A DNA stretch of 64,000 nucleotides from Cladocopium goreaui (lineage: Eukaryota; Sar; Dinophyceae; Suessiales; Symbiodiniaceae), in assembly GCA_947184155.2 (NCBI GenBank), contig CAMXCT020001733.1, forward strand, positions 62,001-126,000. The letters run 5' to 3'. The translations under genes and the position numbers were made by a program. Below the pieces are notes generated by a model, which searched no databases, was not told where the DNA came from, and saw nothing but the letters and a program-made list of their open reading frames with translations. Below, one piece after another: positions 29,274-38,736 of this stretch (position 1 is its first letter; every line of letters starts with the position of its first letter).

Positions 29274-30810
29274 CTAACACTTGGGATTTTCGGGTGGATT
29301 TTACAAACGGAATATTATCATTGATGTCCAATTCCGGATGCTTATGACATAGGCCAGGTGTTGAAGTGGACTGTGGGTGCCCCTTGTCACTGTGCGAATG
29401 CCATCCTTCACCCTCACTCCCCCCATGAACAAGGCGCATAAGCGTATTGATCACACGTGTGGCTGGCTGAAGGCACTGGTGAATGGATTTCGGGTGTTGA
29501 GACGGTGATGTCTGTGCATCTAAAAACAAGGCATCAACCGAGAACATCAGCATTGGTGAATCGGTCGGATGCTGTACACGGTCATGTGGTGTTGACGCAC
29601 ACGAGTCACGTAGTGAGCTCGAGTGGGCAGGCGGGGCATGCACGTGCTTTGACGACATCACCCGGTGGGTTGAGGTCGTTGAAACGGATTGTGAAACAGT
29701 GTCCGGGATCAACGGCTGCTTGTTGGGCGAATGATACTGAAAACACGCTCGTTCAACCCACTTATCAAATCTGATAGCCTGCTCTGGTGGAGATGCACGG
29801 TGTTCGACCTTTGTCCACGCACCATTGAGAAGAACCCATGTGGATCTCAATACATCTGGCGGCACGATCAAGCCGGGTGGCTTAGGACGATAAAACACCG
29901 GTTGCTTGACGACAAAAATGGGATCCATACCTGGCAAGTATTGTAGCTTCTCTTTACTAGTCAAACCCTTCCTATACACTTCTTTCGGCAAAATAGGGGT
30001 TTCCGTGTATGGGAAGTTTGGGATGTCCTCAGTTTTGGATTGGAAAACTTGGCGAGTAGTCATATCGACATCGGTGCTTGGCTGCAACATGTCTAATACT
30101 TCTTTGCTCTGCAAGTCCTGAGGTTCCAACAAGTTGATTAGCATACAAGCTTTCTTCCATGCCATGGGATTCTTGAACCCTTTAGTATGGATATCTGCTG
30201 CCATTTTGGCTGTAATTTCATAGATCAATACAAAATGATCCTTTTGGAAATGTTCATGCATGGAGGCAATGGAAATACCATGTGTGCGCTCCAAATGACG
30301 CATGGTTGGATTCCGTCCTGATCTGACAACACCAATCATACCTTGATTATCGTCATGAAACAGGAGTTGAGGAAAAACTTTGGCTAAGACTTTCCACAGA
30401 CTTAGTGCGGGGATTCCTAGAGTCCTAAGTGCAGTATCTGCAGCCACAATTTCAGCTTCGGGGGTAGAATGACTAACACACCCTTGTCGCTTACTTCCAC
30501 CAGCAAGTGGGAATCTTGTGAACTTACCCTTACCTTGGACTTGTAAGTGCGATCCTGAAGTTGATCTCAAGGATTGGGCACATCCAGCGAAATCCGCATC
30601 TGCAAATAGTCCTAATGATAAATCTTCAATTTTGTCTCCGACCCATCCTATCATTTTGAGGGACAATGTGGAATTAACATAACACATTAAGTGATGAAGA
30701 CGGGCGTCATCATCCTTTGTCCATTTGGTCACATTACGTGCCAATGCATTGATGGATCTCAACAGGTCAAACCGCGCAATGCGGGCTGCATACAGCAGCT
30801 TCATGAGCAC
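29269..30810 (-). CDS. RNase H end of the giant-element Pol, frameshifted from gag-pol
   Basis: Codons from 30810 (MLMKLLYAARIARFDLL) continue the copia reverse transcriptase-RNase H junction. GLFADADFAGC, the STPEAEIVAAD segment and the ADIHTKGF end mark copia RNase H (about residues 60-230). A further about 280 residues of Pro/Ser/His-rich sequence without known domains follow. The frame is shifted by one base relative to gag-pol, with a 10-base overlap at 30801-30810; reading back one base at GTG (ALV to VLM) would join them. Either a one-base deletion in this copy or programmed -1 frameshifting. Confidence 0.85.
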   Translation of the reverse strand: MLMKLLYAARIARFDLLRSINALARNVTKWTKDDDARLHHLMCYVNSTLSLKMIGWVGDKIEDLSLGLFADADFAGCAQSLRSTSGSHLQVQGKGKFTRFPLAGGSKRQGCVSHSTPEAEIVAADTALRTLGIPALSLWKVLAKVFPQLLFHDDNQGMIGVVRSGRNPTMRHLERTHGISIASMHEHFQKDHFVLIYEITAKMAADIHTKGFKNPMAWKKACMLINLLEPQDLQSKEVLDMLQPSTDVDMTTRQVFQSKTEDIPNFPYTETPILPKEVYRKGLTSKEKLQYLPGMDPIFVVKQPVFYRPKPPGLIVPPDVLRSTWVLLNGAWTKVEHRASPPEQAIRFDKWVERACFQYHSPNKQPLIPDTVSQSVSTTSTHRVMSSKHVHAPPAHSSSLRDSCASTPHDRVQHPTDSPMLMFSVDALFLDAQTSPSQHPKSIHQCLQPATRVINTLMRLVHGGSEGEGWHSHSDKGHPQSTSTPGLCHKHPELDINDNIPFVKSTRKSQVLG

Positions 30811-33800
30811 ACTAGTGCATTCGGAGCTAGATTCCCTCGGCTCAGTGTCTCACTGTCTTGGCCAGGACGTGAGTTGCCAGTCTCGGAGAGAGCAGGCATA
30901 TCTGGATCGAAGGAGTGTGCGCACCAAGGACACTCAACTTTGCGTTTCCCATCGGAAGGAGCTCGATACGGGCTGCTTTTCGTTTCCTCTGGAAGGCTTG
31001 GAGTTGATACCTTTTTCAATTTCGTGTCCTTACCAATGATGTCAAGATACTTTTCCACCGATAACTTTAACAATCCTTCCATGTTATAAGTTATGGTCTT
31101 GACTTTCTTACCATTATGCAACTGGGTCTCACCTTGGGATAAAACACATCCTAAGTAAAGTCCCAGGTCGGTTTCGGGTTCAATGCGCAGAACTGTGCGC
31201 AGCATTTCCCAACCTTTGGCCAGATTTTCGGAGGGCCCAGCAAGCTTAAGATCATCCACATAGATTACCAACAGCAATTTGAGCTCATCATGAAAATACA
31301 TAGAAGGCCATTCCTCTCCAATGGGTTTAAAACCAATTTCTTGAACTTTCTTGTCACAATGTTGTTCCCACATCGTGCCTGAATCGGGATGTCCATACAG
31401 GGCTTTGTCGAGTCTTACGACAGGGCGACGAAACTTCCAGTACTGTATCTCAGGAGGCCATGCATCAGTGGGTAACTCCACCCAACACAAAGGTCCCTTC
31501 AACTTGGCCTGGATGTATGCCTGAATCGCATCTGCCAGCTTGACGGAGTGTCCAGGAAGACATCCGTAGAAATCGGCCCATCGTGAGGCTTCGAAGGAAG
31601 CAGGGGAATTTCCCAAGTCTTGGAAGAATGCTGCCTCCCAATGCTGATTCTTCACTTGATTGCCTAGTAGAACGCCTCTTCCCTTGAACTTTCGACCAGG
31701 ATTGTCCTCGGACAACTGGTAATTCTTTTCCACACATATGCCATGGACCCTGGCCATATGTACTTCCTTTTTATTCTTCTTGGCCTCTGCAACGACATCG
31801 TCATATTCACGAACCATTGTAAAGTCGAATACCTCTTGATCACGAAGGCCTTTCCACTCCTTGAGCATTGCCTCTTTGGCTTTTGGGTTGGACTCAATTT
31901 CAGCTCTGCCCACAGGTCGTGAGACCATTGCGTTGAAGAGCTTGCTTCCAAGGCCCCCTGATGGTATCTTGGTTCGGTGACTTTGATTGGATGCAGAAGT
32001 ACACGGCATAGTTGGGAATGGAATGTATTCATCATCATCAGTGGCTATGTTCTTCACGTTCTTGACATTAACACATTTGCCATTCTTGATCATTGTCGAC
32101 TCACCTGGCGTAGCCACGGAGAATCTTGAAATCTCACCTGACAATGTGCTCCAAACTTCACCACTCCACGATGCTTTTGGGCCACGTCCTTTCTCGACCT
32201 CCGACCACTCATCCCATTCAGTGAGATATTCCTCGTCGTCCGGGACGTCAGTAGAAGCATCGGAACATGGACTAGCATCAGCATTCCTCTTCACTTTTCG
32301 ACAATCAATATATCGTTTTCCATGGACGTCGTCATCATCGACTATGTCGTACAGATCAAGATATGTACTTGTACATGTGATAGGTAAGGTAACTTTGTTC
32401 TTCACAATTTCACCAACACCTGCATCAGATTTCTTTGACTTTGAATGAGAGTCATCCTTCTTACTTTCATCACCTCCTTCATCGTCCTTGGACTTCGGCT
32501 CGTCCTTGTCTTTCTTTGAATCTTTCTTCTCCTTCTTCAATGCTTTCTTCTTTTCTTCGACCAATCTTTTGGCTTTGTCATCGGCCTCTTTCTTCTCCAA
32601 CTTCTTCTTCTCGGCTTTGAGGATGGTGTTCCGGTCAGACTGAGAGAGTTTGCGCCATTCTTCAGGAGAATAGGTCCCTTTGGGGCGCAATGACGTTTTG
32701 AACATTCGTCTACCGTCATCTCCAATCTTGTATGGGTAACCCTTGACGTTCAACTTGACCTTCTCACCATCGTCATTGAGGTATATCTTCCCATCTCCAG
32801 CTTTGCCCGACTTCCAATGGTCTGGTTGGGCGTCGATAAGTTCCTGGAGAGTCATCTCTTCCGGATCTTTATCTTTGTCGAAGATATCCTCGGAGTCATC
32901 AAGAGGCTTCTTTGAAACTTTTCCACCACTTGGTCCAGGTCCACCGTCATCTCCGTCATCAAGCTCGTCATCGTCTTCGTCATGGTCATGTTCTTCATCA
33001 TCTCCATGAGGCACTTTGGAAGGATCGCCATCGAGGATTTCTCTTTCTTTCATTCCTTCCAATGTGGTGTTCACCCTCTCATACTCTTGCTTGCATGGAA
33101 ATGTCAATGGAGTGACCATCTCGACCTTCTCGGTTAAATGAGGTTTGAGAAGACGGTGTTCAGGTTTGCTAGCATCGTCACCAAGATTCTGATGTACGAA
33201 TTCACTCAGAGGCCATACTTTGTACTGTCTTGACCAATGCATCCCTGGACCAATGTGATACCCTGCAAACACTCCTGGAATAGAGTCAGGTCCGAACTTA
33301 TGAAGTTGTCCCGCTTCTCTGGTCTTCGGAGGCTTGTAGTTCACACGAGCACCATAGGGAATGAGTTTGCCAGCAAATTCAGATCCGTGGAGTTTGCACC
33401 AAGCGCTCAATTCATCATCGTTGGGTTCTACGTTGAGTAGATGACATACACAAAGGATTGCTGTTCTCCAGAAACAAGGTGGTAATCCAGCTTCCAACAG
33501 ACATGTAGAAGTAGCTGTGAGAATAAATTGGTTCGTCCTTTCGGCAATTGAATTGGTTTGAGGTCTCCCAGGCAACGAATGATCAATTGGTATCTTCATC
33601 TCGTTCATAGCTTCAATGAACTGAGGAGCATGATCAGAGTAGGCCTGTCTGACCTTCTTGGCGCCGATGAACTGTTTCACTGCTCTGACTACATCGTCTT
33701 TGGTCATTCGATCAGATGGATAGGCACCAATGATTCCTGTAAAACAGTCTCTGACAACCAACACTTCCTTCTCGAGGACCAATACGTCATCATGGACTTT

Positions 33801-36800
33801 GGATGTATCCACCGCATCAAAGGTAATGAGGTCGCCAAACTTCTTGAGTTCCCTCTTGTATGCTCCACGACGAGTCTTGAAGTGCTTCATCTTTGCTCGA
33901 ATGCATGAGTCGCAATATGGATTCTTGTATCTGTGGGTCAATTTGTGATTCAAGCTATTAGCTTCTCTCTTGAGTGTTCCCCTTTTGGCTACCCTGGATT
34001 CACCTTCGACAACATCGATCTCAATGTCATCTTCATCACCTTCGGCGGCGTCTTCAGGAGCACCATGACCATCATCTTCAAAGTCAGTCTCGTCACCAGG
34101 AGGCCCGTCAAACGGAGTTCCAGGTTCATATTCGCCGTCTTCAGGTGGTTCTTCCTCTTCTCCAGGAGTTGCCGAATGTTTTTGCTGGTTCATTGCTCTT
34201 CTCTTCTTCTTCTTGAGCTTCTTGACGTATCGGGAACATTTGTGGTCCTCAGCCGATGTTTCAAGACCACTTTCTCCATCGAGATGTGCTCTTCGTGAGG
34301 GTTGACCAACGTCATCAATGTCGTTGAAATCGTTGAGTCCAACATGAGAATGTGTCAATAGGTCATGGATCTTCGATGCATGATGGCATTCATGAGGAGT
34401 GCATTCGTATGTTCCGAGATCAACATAGGGGATGTTGTCATGGATTGTCAGATCGATGCGTTCTCCATTCTTCGTAATCATGAAAGGCATCTGAGCAGAT
34501 GGCCATACGAAGGAGTATCCTTCTTCCATGCATCGTTTCCCAAGAGACATCACAGACGGAGTGTCGTCCAGTACATAAGCATGAGATGTCACATCAAAGG
34601 TTCCCAGGTCAATCTCCGCTTCCGTTTGAGTAGCAGTTGAACCATTGGCGGTGTGGAACATGATAGGATCACAAGTTCGCTGCTTCAAGTTCATCCTTTC
34701 AGCTTTCCTTGCAGAAATCAGGTCGTGTCCGCTGCCAGAATCCAGGATGAATCTGCGATCTTTGGCTTGCACTGGTAGTGAAATGCACATCATATTCTTG
34801 GACTTCACGAGGGATTTTCCAACTTCGTGCTCAACAAGCTCTTCAATAAAAGTCAAGTCATCACGATCATCGTCTAGCTTGATCAACATGTCGAACTTGG
34901 GGCCGATGATGATTCTAACTTCATCAACAAGACGATGAGGTCCGCATCTATCCATGACGATAGCTTTGGCCCGTGCTCGGACTGAACCGAGGGTGTTGTC
35001 GGACTTGGACTGATCGTCGGTCAAATCATCGACCTTCCAGAAGACATACTGCTTGTTGGGGTCGCGATACATACGCTTGGGTAATCCCTCCTGGTAATTC
35101 TCAATGGCAATCTCGTGCACTTCAGGTTCCAGCTCAAAAGAGATCCTGCGATCATCAGAAGACTTCTTTGCGCTGGCTATCCTCGGTGAGGTATAATCCA
35201 AAGAATCTTCATTGTCGCTATCAAAGAAGGAATCAATGGTAATGGGAGTTGCTTTCTTCTTTGGTGTCTTCTTGCTGGTCTTCTCTGATGATGCTGAAGG
35301 CGACTGGTCTGCATGTAGGAATTTACATTTGTTCCCAAACGTGCAGGTACCCTTCTGCCAATTCCAACATACCTTCTTTCTGGGTCCAGCTGAAGATGAA
35401 CTTCCTTTACTTTTCCCCCTTGATGAATCTCGACTTCCACTTCTGCCTTTCTTACCTTTCATCTTGGCATCATAGACCTTCTGAGAATGACTGTAAAGAC
35501 ATTTGTCACCTTTATTGCATCCTCCTTTATTGAAGAAGTAATTGCAGAAAATCTTCTTCTTGTCAACGGGTGAAGATGATCTTCCCTTCCCCCCTTTGCC
35601 TTTCTTGTTGTTCTTGTCGGCATGAGATTTCGGAGAAGGTGTTGGAAGTACTGATGCAGCTTCACTCTTCGCCTTCGCTTTAGGTCGTTTGGGAGGATCA
35701 CCTGTAGACGATGCAGCTGCTTCATTCTCCTTCTTGGTCTTAATGGGAGCAGCAGGTTTGTCAGCATCTTCCAGGGCAGGTGTCGTCTTGTTAGAGGACA
35801 ATGACAGTTTCACTGCACGTTCTCTATCTTTCAACAGTCGTTCTTGCTTTCCTCTTGCTATGTATCCTTTGATCATGCCAGTTAGGGAAGCATAGGTCTT
35901 CTCAGGATGCCCTTCATCATAGGTACGGTATCGGTTGATATCGAAAGCCATAAGCTTTGAATGCTCAATCTTCCGGAACAATGTGTCACGCAGGGAATTT
36001 GCAGAAGGCAGATCATCATGTTTCATGTTGTATATGATGTCAAGCCACTTGTTGTAGAAGGCCTCAAGTTGGTCATCTCCATAGTAGTTGAACATGTACA
36101 AATGATGGGCGTTGTAGAGAACCTCAGTGTGGTCAGGCGACTTGAAACTAATCAAGACCATTGCGAATAGTTCTCGTCCCTTGATGAAGTCCCCACTCCT
36201 CCCATACATTTGGTTCTTCATGGACATGTCATATTTCACTTGCATGGACTTGTCCCCAGCATTGTCAATGACTTTCCTCAAGGCATTGGAGAGCTTGGCA
36301 TCAATGGATTGGAATCTCACATCGGGTGCTTTGGCCAGAGCTTCTAAGTCAGGTTGATCTGCAAGACACGGAGCTAGCCACGCTTTCCAATCTTCATAGT
36401 TTCGATCTCCACTTGCAACACAAACTTCATGAACGACACTTCCCTTCCAGGATGAAAGTTCAGTGGTCTTAGGCCAAGGTTGGGGACTGATCTTTTCGGC
36501 TTCCCTTAGAGATACGGATGATTTAGATCTATCCTTCTCAAGGTTCTCCAACTCCTTGACATTGGTGTTGTACTCGTTCCTGAGCTTCTCGAAGGCTTCA
36601 GCTTCAGCTCGGTATTCCTGCTCTTCATCATTGGCACGATCTTCAGCTTGAGAGAAATTGTTCTTGTAGTAATCTTTCCGATCTTCCATCTTCTTTAATT
36701 CATCTTGAAGATTTCGAACTTCAGCGTTCCTCTCTTGCTTCATCTCGTCCAATTCTGCTTTCAGTTTGGCACACTTCTCTTCACATTCAATTCGAGGCAT

Positions 36801-38678
36801 AGCACTACTGGGGTACCCAAGTAATGTAGCCGGTCTATTCAATGATGAAGAAGAATAAGCCTGGTTTTCCAATTTCAGGGCAGCAATGGTGCTCGACATC
36901 TCTTCTACTTCGGCGAAACGTTCACTAGCCAATTGATGCATCTCAGTCAAGTGGCTCTCAGGAATGGAATAGTCAGTCGCACCTTTGATCACGAGTCTTC
37001 TGTCGTTCAACATCTTGATGGACTTACCTGCATCCCTGTGAGCACGCTCAAGAGAATCTTTTTGGGCTTCAAGTTCAGTATGAAGGCGAGCAATGGCTGT
37101 ATCCCTGTCATTGATTTCATTGTGTAGATCATCGAACAAGTTACTCGTCACATTCGGATTGTTGCTCATGTGATCGATCCTGTTCAGAGCATCTTGATAC
37201 TTCTTACCAGTTTCATCGAAATGTTGTTGAAACGTTTTGAGCAGGTTCTCCGTGTCAATGAGTTCAGTTCTGTTCTGCAAGTACAACTTGTCAACTTCAG
37301 CCTTGGATTCCTTCAGGTTGTCACGTTCACGTACGGCTTGCATGTACATCTCATGCAGTAACCCTCCATGTGGTGACCTGTTTGGCGAGGATCTTCTGGC
37401 TTGTTGACAGGAAAGTTCATGATATTGATTCTTCGATTCAGTCAGTTGTTGTTGCATTCGATCTAAAAGACTTTGTTTCATGTGTAGTTCCGAACGTAGT
37501 CCCATTATCCTCATGTCCCGCATGCCACTTGATTCAGCTAGAGATTCCTCAGAAGCCTTGCTCTCAGAAGTCGCTAGTCGAGATTGTAAGTTCTCATTGT
37601 GAATCACCTGCAATCGAAGTTGCGATTCTTCCAAAGCTAAGTGATGTTCACATTCTGCATAACGGTCATGTTCGGATCTTATGTTACTACGGAACTCCTT
37701 CATGATCTCGTCCCTCTTCGTGTCAGCAGCATCGAGCTCAGTTTCCAGTCGTCTTACATTCATGGCCATGGTGTGCTTCATTGTCTGGTTCTGGTTGGCG
37801 ACTTCGAGCATCTCGATCTGTAAAGCACACGTCTGGTCGTTAGCATAGCCGACCGCCAGAGCTTCTTGCTTTGCGTTCATCTCTGCGTTTTCTAATTCCA
37901 GTCTGAGTTGATTGATGTGAGCATTCGCGTCCGCGCCCACATGTACCATAATTGCGTTCGCTTGTCCCATTTGTTCATCGAATTCCGAACGTAGTCGTGA
38001 ATATCTAAATTCCAAATGAGATGCAGCTTCATTCGACATAGTCTGATACCTCTCCAACTCTTCGATCCTGTAGGTTGCACCTTCATCTTCTTGTTGTGCA
38101 GCCTGCAACTCAAAGTTCAGCATCTGGAGTTGTTCGTTCATCGACATCATTTCTTGATGAGCGGTGCTTTCCAGGAAATTAAATTGTTGATAGGCATATG
38201 CTGTCGTCTCAGTCAATCTTGCCTGAAGTACGGATTCTTCTTCAGTTGCCTTTTCCAGTGATGTCTTGTATTCAGCTAATTCGCTCTGATAGGCAGTGAA
38301 GATGTCGCTACCACTTGATGGGGCGTTCACTTGTTGATAAGATCCTGTCCCTGATGGAGTAGCGTCCTGAATCGGCGAAGGCGGATTCGACGACGTAGTC
38401 TTTGCCTTAGTCCTTGGAGTCATCGGAGGCGACAATTGTCGTGCAGATGATCTTCTCTTTCCAGGTGTGCTGTCCCTATCTTCAATTGCTTGCATTGTCG
38501 AAATTTGTCTCCCTCTAGGAGCAACCAGAGGTCGCCTGGGTAGGCTCGTTCTCAGTTCTGAGGCATCGCTTCCACCAGTGTCGATACTCTGTGAAGAATT
38601 TGACTGCGTGCCGGCAGCTGGTGCAACGGCATGTCCAGAGAAAGAAAATGCGTTATCACTGCTATCCTGTTCAGTCAT
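30801..38678 (-). CDS. Giant-element Gag-Pol, 2625 codons, with coiled coil and CCCH fingers
   Basis: ATG at 38678, 58 nt inside the 5' LTR. Domains: disordered N terminus; coiled coil (about 130-740) with many Glu/Leu/Gln heptads, far longer than usual copia Gag; Gag core (about 750-960); two CCCH zinc fingers, CNYFFNKGGC..CLYSH from C1045 and CWNWQKGTC..CKFLH from C1104, in place of the usual CCHC knuckle; protease DSGSG at 1313-1317; integrase with HHCC region then D1621, D1682, E1713, only 30 residues between the last two; Lys/Glu-rich linker (about 2030-2100); reverse transcriptase with LADAIQAYIQA and YVDD (first D at 2475); a CPWC motif near the end. The last 10-20 codons are out of frame with RNase H. 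Active-site residues are otherwise intact. Confidence 0.92.
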   Translation of the reverse strand: MTEQDSSDNAFSFSGHAVAPAAGTQSNSSQSIDTGGSDASELRTSLPRRPLVAPRGRQISTMQAIEDRDSTPGKRRSSARQLSPPMTPRTKAKTTSSNPPSPIQDATPSGTGSYQQVNAPSSGSDIFTAYQSELAEYKTSLEKATEEESVLQARLTETTAYAYQQFNFLESTAHQEMMSMNEQLQMLNFELQAAQQEDEGATYRIEELERYQTMSNEAASHLEFRYSRLRSEFDEQMGQANAIMVHVGADANAHINQLRLELENAEMNAKQEALAVGYANDQTCALQIEMLEVANQNQTMKHTMAMNVRRLETELDAADTKRDEIMKEFRSNIRSEHDRYAECEHHLALEESQLRLQVIHNENLQSRLATSESKASEESLAESSGMRDMRIMGLRSELHMKQSLLDRMQQQLTESKNQYHELSCQQARRSSPNRSPHGGLLHEMYMQAVRERDNLKESKAEVDKLYLQNRTELIDTENLLKTFQQHFDETGKKYQDALNRIDHMSNNPNVTSNLFDDLHNEINDRDTAIARLHTELEAQKDSLERAHRDAGKSIKMLNDRRLVIKGATDYSIPESHLTEMHQLASERFAEVEEMSSTIAALKLENQAYSSSSLNRPATLLGYPSSAMPRIECEEKCAKLKAELDEMKQERNAEVRNLQDELKKMEDRKDYYKNNFSQAEDRANDEEQEYRAEAEAFEKLRNEYNTNVKELENLEKDRSKSSVSLREAEKISPQPWPKTTELSSWKGSVVHEVCVASGDRNYEDWKAWLAPCLADQPDLEALAKAPDVRFQSIDAKLSNALRKVIDNAGDKSMQVKYDMSMKNQMYGRSGDFIKGRELFAMVLISFKSPDHTEVLYNAHHLYMFNYYGDDQLEAFYNKWLDIIYNMKHDDLPSANSLRDTLFRKIEHSKLMAFDINRYRTYDEGHPEKTYASLTGMIKGYIARGKQERLLKDRERAVKLSLSSNKTTPALEDADKPAAPIKTKKENEAAASSTGDPPKRPKAKAKSEAASVLPTPSPKSHADKNNKKGKGGKGRSSSPVDKKKIFCNYFFNKGGCNKGDKCLYSHSQKVYDAKMKGKKGRSGSRDSSRGKSKGSSSSAGPRKKVCWNWQKGTCTFGNKCKFLHADQSPSASSEKTSKKTPKKKATPITIDSFFDSDNEDSLDYTSPRIASAKKSSDDRRISFELEPEVHEIAIENYQEGLPKRMYRDPNKQYVFWKVDDLTDDQSKSDNTLGSVRARAKAIVMDRCGPHRLVDEVRIIIGPKFDMLIKLDDDRDDLTFIEELVEHEVGKSLVKSKNMMCISLPVQAKDRRFILDSGSGHDLISARKAERMNLKQRTCDPIMFHTANGSTATQTEAEIDLGTFDVTSHAYVLDDTPSVMSLGKRCMEEGYSFVWPSAQMPFMITKNGERIDLTIHDNIPYVDLGTYECTPHECHHASKIHDLLTHSHVGLNDFNDIDDVGQPSRRAHLDGESGLETSAEDHKCSRYVKKLKKKKRRAMNQQKHSATPGEEEEPPEDGEYEPGTPFDGPPGDETDFEDDGHGAPEDAAEGDEDDIEIDVVEGESRVAKRGTLKREANSLNHKLTHRYKNPYCDSCIRAKMKHFKTRRGAYKRELKKFGDLITFDAVDTSKVHDDVLVLEKEVLVVRDCFTGIIGAYPSDRMTKDDVVRAVKQFIGAKKVRQAYSDHAPQFIEAMNEMKIPIDHSLPGRPQTNSIAERTNQFILTATSTCLLEAGLPPCFWRTAILCVCHLLNVEPNDDELSAWCKLHGSEFAGKLIPYGARVNYKPPKTREAGQLHKFGPDSIPGVFAGYHIGPGMHWSRQYKVWPLSEFVHQNLGDDASKPEHRLLKPHLTEKVEMVTPLTFPCKQEYERVNTTLEGMKEREILDGDPSKVPHGDDEEHDHDEDDDELDDGDDGGPGPSGGKVSKKPLDDSEDIFDKDKDPEEMTLQELIDAQPDHWKSGKAGDGKIYLNDDGEKVKLNVKGYPYKIGDDGRRMFKTSLRPKGTYSPEEWRKLSQSDRNTILKAEKKKLEKKEADDKAKRLVEEKKKALKKEKKDSKKDKDEPKSKDDEGGDESKKDDSHSKSKKSDAGVGEIVKNKVTLPITCTSTYLDLYDIVDDDDVHGKRYIDCRKVKRNADASPCSDASTDVPDDEEYLTEWDEWSEVEKGRGPKASWSGEVWSTLSGEISRFSVATPGESTMIKNGKCVNVKNVKNIATDDDEYIPFPTMPCTSASNQSHRTKIPSGGLGSKLFNAMVSRPVGRAEIESNPKAKEAMLKEWKGLRDQEVFDFTMVREYDDVVAEAKKNKKEVHMARVHGICVEKNYQLSEDNPGRKFKGRGVLLGNQVKNQHWEAAFFQDLGNSPASFEASRWADFYGCLPGHSVKLADAIQAYIQAKLKGPLCWVELPTDAWPPEIQYWKFRRPVVRLDKALYGHPDSGTMWEQHCDKKVQEIGFKPIGEEWPSMYFHDELKLLLVIYVDDLKLAGPSENLAKGWEMLRTVLRIEPETDLGLYLGCVLSQGETQLHNGKKVKTITYNMEGLLKLSVEKYLDIIGKDTKLKKVSTPSLPEETKSSPYRAPSDGKRKVECPWCAHSFDPDMPALSETGNSRPGQDSETLSRGNLAPNALVCS

Positions 38679-38736
38679 CTGTAAGGCCCGCGGCTACCCG
38701 CTCGTAGGCTCCGTAGGAGTCCTACGGCTGATAACC
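38679..38736 (-). promoter_or_regulatory. Leader with primer-binding candidate and perfect hairpin
   Basis: On the minus strand the LTR is followed at once by GGTTATCAGCCGTAGG. This would pair with a tRNA anticodon arm reading CGGCTGATAACC, like the half-tRNA primer used by Drosophila copia (GGTTATGGGC there). CCGTAGGA-G-TCCTACGG (38711-38727) is a perfect 8-bp stem with a one-base loop, a possible dimerisation or packaging signal. The start codon ends the leader. Confidence 0.4.
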
